Part shown: positions 6,840-8,872 of the stretch, one piece after another | Layout: each line of letters starts with the position of its first letter | Numbering within the stretch: the stretch's first letter is position 1 | Assembly (NCBI GenBank): GCA_934597165.1 | Contig: CAKTQP010000064.1 | Coordinates: forward strand, 1-8,872 | Source: an uncultured Oscillospiraceae bacterium | GTDB taxonomy: Bacteria; Bacillota; Clostridia; Oscillospirales; Oscillospiraceae | Length of the DNA stretch: 8,872 bases | Direction: 5' to 3' | The notes under the pieces: generated by a model | Told to the model about the DNA's origin: nothing | Seen by the model: the letters and a program-made list of their open reading frames with translations, nothing else | Databases searched by the model: none | Made by a program: the position numbers and the translations under genes

Positions 6840-7238
6840 ATGAAACAGAAAGTATCCGCCGCGATTGCCGTCATCGGACCGGTGCTCGTTATCACGATCT
6901 TGTCTGCTGTCACTTGGCAGATGTACAAATTCAAGGAACTGCACTTTGATATGATGTCCTACGCGCTCTGGATCCTGGCCATGGGACTTCTGGTCGCCCT
7001 GTATCTGGTGCTGACCCTGGCGGTGCTGCCCAAGTACGCCACCCCTACGCTGGTCACTTGTGCCGTGATAGGTGCTATTTTGACTGCAGTGCTGGGTGTC
7101 ATTGACTGGTATGGTTTCGGCATCAGCCTCCCCATCCGCCTGGAGTCCCTGACCACCCTGAACCTGACTGGTGTGCTGGTGGTGGGCAACCTGGCCTGTG
7201 CTGTGCTGGCGCGGCGGGGTTGCGCTGGGACAGAATAA
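6840..7238 (+). CDS. Four-span membrane protein, paralog 3 of 3
   Basis: At 132 residues the shortest of the three. Its first seven residues, MKQKVSA, are identical to paralog 2. It keeps GPVLVI, ALYLVLT (53-59), LPK (63-65), C74 in TCAVIGA, PIRLESLT (98-105), LTGVLVVGN and C120, but the loop between spans 3 and 4 is reduced to a few residues. It ends after a short tail (RRGCAGTE) and lacks the -RLN- ending of the other two. The ATG at 6840 follows AAGGAGG by 8 nt; a TTG two codons upstream is not needed. It closes the operon and is followed 8 nt later by a strong terminator. Confidence 0.85.
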   Translation: MKQKVSAAIAVIGPVLVITILSAVTWQMYKFKELHFDMMSYALWILAMGLLVALYLVLTLAVLPKYATPTLVTCAVIGAILTAVLGVIDWYGFGISLPIRLESLTTLNLTGVLVVGNLACAVLARRGCAGTE

Positions 7239-7246
7239 ACGAATCA

Positions 7247-7287
7247 GGCAGGGAGCCACTTCGGGTGGCTTCCCTGCCTTTTGTTTT
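7247..7287 (+). terminator. Intrinsic terminator of the three-gene membrane operon
   Basis: A stem of GGCAGGGA-GCCAC against GTGGC-T-TCCCTGCC (one bulged T), closed by a TTCG-type loop, then TTTTGTTTT. It lies between converging genes; on the minus strand the T run is poor, so it serves mainly the plus-strand operon. Confidence 0.92.
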
Positions 7288-7290
7288 GCC

Positions 7291-7755
7291 TTATTTTTTC
7301 TCTATGGCGTCCGCCGCCATATCCAGCGCCTTGCCGATGAAGCTGACTTTGCGCTGGCTGATGACCTTGCCCTGGGCGGAGATGGTGACGTCCGCCACGG
7401 CGAACTGGTCTTTTTGTGAGTCCTCTGTGTTCCCCGTGAGGGTCTGCCACTGGACGGTGATGTCCTCCTTTGTGATGGGTTCTGACGTCTCCACCTGGTA
7501 GCTCATGGCCTGGGAGAAGGCGGAGTTGGAGCTGGAGGCAACTTTCACTCCGTTTTTCTCCTGGTAGATTTGGATGGTGTAGAAGACCTTGTCCGACTCC
7601 TGTTCAATGTACTTTTCATTGGGGGATATGGTGTTCTCATAGATGAGGTTGGAGGACGAGGCATCCGTGGAGGTGCTGGTCTCGGCGCTGCATCCGGTGA
7701 AGGAAAGCCCAAGAGCCAACACAAGGATTCCAGTCAGTAATTTTCTAATGGTCAT
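7291..7755 (-). CDS. Small secreted lipoprotein, function unknown
   Basis: A 154-residue predicted lipoprotein. It has a basic start MTIRKL, a hydrophobic core (about 6-19), and a lipobox FTGC ending at C22; Phe at the -3 position is less usual than Leu but acceptable. A Ser/Thr/Asp-rich linker follows (23-36), then a mature domain with alternating hydrophobic residues (VFYTIQIY, VQWQTLTG, FAVADVTISAQGKVISQRKVSF), suggesting a small beta-rich fold, and a helical end. I do not recognise the fold. The start at 7755 is set by GAGGAG 7 nt upstream and by the signal peptide; a longer in-frame start at 7797 would put non-hydrophobic residues before the signal and is rejected. It lies 11 nt after the hydrolase stop codon and is probably translated with it. 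Confidence 0.8.
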   Translation of the reverse strand: MTIRKLLTGILVLALGLSFTGCSAETSTSTDASSSNLIYENTISPNEKYIEQESDKVFYTIQIYQEKNGVKVASSSNSAFSQAMSYQVETSEPITKEDITVQWQTLTGNTEDSQKDQFAVADVTISAQGKVISQRKVSFIGKALDMAADAIEKK

Positions 7756-7762
7756 TTCTATT

Positions 7763-7768
7763 CTCCTC
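7763..7768 (-). promoter_or_regulatory. Ribosome binding site overlapping the upstream stop codon
   Basis: On the minus strand the GAGGAG site of the lipoprotein gene includes the last two bases of the hydrolase TGA stop. A ribosome ending the hydrolase sits on the next initiation site, which favours translational coupling. Confidence 0.6.
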
Positions 7769-8573
7769 ACTGCGCCACCTGCTCGTAGACCTTGCAAAAC
7801 TGCTGTACCCCTGCTTCGCCTAGGATATAGATGTTGGGCAGGTAACAGGTACGCCCCTTGCTGTAGGCGATCCGCGCCAGCCCATTGTCAAAGGCTGTGT
7901 GATTGCACAACGCCACGTCAGAATGTGCATTCTCCACCGCCGCGCGGAAGGTTTTGATGGCGACTCGCTGCTTGCGCTTCCCATCCGGGTCAGTCCAAGA
8001 GGCGGTCGCGCCGCCGAACAGGCTGGCCACGTGTCTCTCCTCCCCCTCGCAGACCGGGAAGAGGAAGCTCATGCAGCCGTCCGTATGACCTGGCGTAGCC
8101 ACAACGGTAATGCACTTGTCGCCACAGTCGATGGTGTCGCCGTCCTGAAGGTAGTGGGTGATGGAAAACTCCTTCCAGTTGTCCAAGCGTCCCTCCTCAT
8201 GGGGTGTTGCCAGCCGAAGGGCATCGTCCGCCTGGGAGAGGTAAGTCTCCACGCCATGCCGTTCCACTAACCATTTGCCACAGCCAACGTGGTCAATATG
8301 GCCATGGGTTATCACGAATTTGGTGATCTTCTCCCCTTCCCAACCGGCGTCGTGGATAGCAGCGAGGATCTCCTGATACACGCCCTCGTCCGGCCAGATC
8401 CCGTCCAGCACCACAAGTCCGGCTGCGGTCTTCCAAATATAGCAGGCAGTCTCCTTTTGCGCCACTACCAGCAGGTCGTCAAAAATTTGGGCATGGGTAA
8501 ACCAGGTCATATCGCTCATACCGCCGATACAGCGCCTTAGGGTTTCCCAATCCAATTCAGGTCTCACGTTCAT
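7767..8573 (-). CDS. Metallo-beta-lactamase-fold hydrolase
   Basis: A 268-residue MBL-fold metal hydrolase, probably cytoplasmic since no signal peptide is visible. The metal site is recognisable: HGHIDH (H90, H92, D94, H95), TPGHT (H163) and NHTAFDN (H225). The usual bridging Asp after the TPGHT segment is not obvious; the equivalent stretch is SLFGGATASW (184-193). Together with the layout this resembles the B3-type metal site, where that position is not a Cys ligand. Substrates of the superfamily range from beta-lactams to thioesters, lactones and phosphodiesters, so the reaction cannot be stated. The start at 8573 follows GGAGGT 7 nt upstream. It precedes the lipoprotein gene on the same strand. 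No convincing promoter is seen in the 70 nt between it and the tRNA terminator. Confidence 0.88.
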   Translation of the reverse strand: MNVRPELDWETLRRCIGGMSDMTWFTHAQIFDDLLVVAQKETACYIWKTAAGLVVLDGIWPDEGVYQEILAAIHDAGWEGEKITKFVITHGHIDHVGCGKWLVERHGVETYLSQADDALRLATPHEEGRLDNWKEFSITHYLQDGDTIDCGDKCITVVATPGHTDGCMSFLFPVCEGEERHVASLFGGATASWTDPDGKRKQRVAIKTFRAAVENAHSDVALCNHTAFDNGLARIAYSKGRTCYLPNIYILGEAGVQQFCKVYEQVAQ

Positions 8574-8644
8574 AATTCACACCTCCAAAAATTTGCGGAT
8601 TTTTATTGTTTGCGCCAAACGCTGAGCTGGCGTTTTATCATAAC
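8574..8644 (-). other. Leader between the tRNA terminator and the hydrolase gene
   Basis: A short AT-rich gap containing the hydrolase ribosome binding site (8581-8586). A weak inverted repeat CGCCA/TGGCG (8613-8617 and 8628-8632, 10-nt loop) is present. I find no -35/-10 pair worth calling, so the promoter of the hydrolase is unassigned. Confidence 0.4.
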
Positions 8645-8680
8645 AAAAAACCCACTGTAATTTACACAAATTACAGTGGG
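8645..8680 (-). terminator. Terminator of the tRNA-Glu/tRNA-Val unit
   Basis: On the minus strand, a 13-bp perfect stem (CCCACTGTAATTT, loop GTGT, AAATTACAGTGGG) is followed by six T (plus-strand A run 8645-8650). It begins 5 nt after the CCA end of tRNA-Val. Confidence 0.93.
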
Positions 8681-8685
8681 TTAAA

Positions 8686-8762
8686 TGGTGGAGACTGGGG
8701 GACTTGAACCCTCGGCCTCATGCGTGTGAAGCATGCGCTCTAGCCAGCTGAGCTAAGCCTCC
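8686..8762 (-). tRNA. tRNA-Val (anticodon CAC)
   Basis: A 77-nt cloverleaf read on the minus strand, with the CCA end encoded (8688-8686). The acceptor GGAGGCT pairs AGTCTCC with one G-U; the D stem is GCTC/GAGC; the anticodon stem CATGC/GCATG surrounds loop TTCACAC with anticodon CAC at 8728-8726, which decodes GUG. The T stem GAGGG/CCCCC has an A-C mismatch at its second pair. It is the second gene of a two-tRNA transcript. Confidence 0.95.
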
Positions 8763-8768
8763 ATAGTA

Positions 8769-8795
8769 AGATAGGAAGCGAAACGCTTCCTATCT
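8769..8795. repeat. Perfect inverted repeat between the two tRNA genes
   Basis: AGATAGGAAGCG, a 3-nt spacer AAA, then CGCTTCCTATCT: a 12-bp perfect palindrome that fills most of the 34-nt spacer. It lacks a T run on the minus strand, so it is not a standard terminator. It may form a hairpin in the precursor that guides processing of the tRNA-Glu 3' end and tRNA-Val 5' end. Confidence 0.8.
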
Positions 8796-8796
8796 G

Positions 8797-8871
8797 TGGT
8801 GACCCGTACGGGATTCGAACCCATGTTACAGCCGTGAAAGGGCCGTGTCTTAACCACTTGACCAACGGGCC
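8797..8871 (-). tRNA. tRNA-Glu (anticodon TTC)
   Basis: A complete 75-nt cloverleaf read on the minus strand, with encoded CCA (8799-8797). The acceptor GGCCCGT pairs ACGGGTC with one G-U. The anticodon loop CTTTCAC has anticodon TTC at 8838-8836, decoding GAA/GAG. The T stem ATGGG/CCCGT with loop TTCGAAT is normal. Its promoter lies beyond the end of the window, and further tRNAs may precede it. Confidence 0.95.
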
Positions 8872-8872
8872 A

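Noticed and set aside
5871..7238. Phage holin, toxin or multidrug (SMR) cassette
   Set aside because: Four spans and small size are suggestive, but there are no phage genes nearby, no SMR-type Glu in span 1, and the proteins are longer than SMR members.
7767..8573. Antibiotic-resistance beta-lactamase
   Set aside because: The metal motif is shared by a very broad superfamily; there is no signal peptide and no resistance context. Fold-level naming only.
8613..8632. Operator-like inverted repeat upstream of the hydrolase
   Set aside because: Only 5 bp per arm with a 10-nt spacer; easily explained by chance.

Overview
The window looks like chromosomal DNA from a low-to-moderate GC Gram-positive anaerobe, most likely a member of the class Clostridia (Oscillospiraceae/Ruminococcaceae-like). 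The grounds are strong AGGAGG-type ribosome binding sites before almost every gene, SigA-like promoters, a HrcA/CIRCE operator before groES-groEL, a XpaC-family membrane protein and a lipoprotein signal peptide. The taxonomic call is an inference from style and gene content, not from a database match.

Layout. (1) Positions 1-1194, minus strand: a compact DEAD-box RNA helicase. It is divergent from (2) positions 1362-2792, plus strand: a three-span membrane protein with a C-terminal XpaC-like helical domain, closed by a clean intrinsic terminator. (3) Positions 2840-3155: an AT-rich intergenic region that ends in the heat-shock promoter and CIRCE operator. (4) Positions 3156-5173: groES and groEL, with two small hairpins between them and a strong terminator after groEL. 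(5) Positions 5260-5679: a small helical cytosolic protein of unknown function, starting just past the groEL terminator and closed by its own long hairpin. (6) Positions 5790-7287: a promoter (TTGACA-N16-TACAAT), three tandem paralogous four-span membrane proteins, and a terminator. This is the least explained and most distinctive part of the window. (7) Positions 8871 down to 7291, minus strand: tRNA-Glu(UUC), a perfect hairpin spacer, tRNA-Val(CAC) and a textbook terminator, then a metallo-beta-lactamase-fold hydrolase followed 11 nt later by a small lipoprotein.

How the genes work together. GroES and GroEL form the chaperonin, and the CIRCE site shows heat/misfolding control through HrcA. 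The helicase and tRNAs are housekeeping RNA functions. The three paralogs form a self-contained transcription unit: their first about 93 residues align without gaps, and they differ mainly in one extracytoplasmic or cytoplasmic loop, which suggests tandem duplication followed by divergence in that loop. Their function cannot be read from the sequence. The hydrolase and lipoprotein are probably co-translated. No mobile element, CRISPR array, phage gene or classical defence gene is visible.
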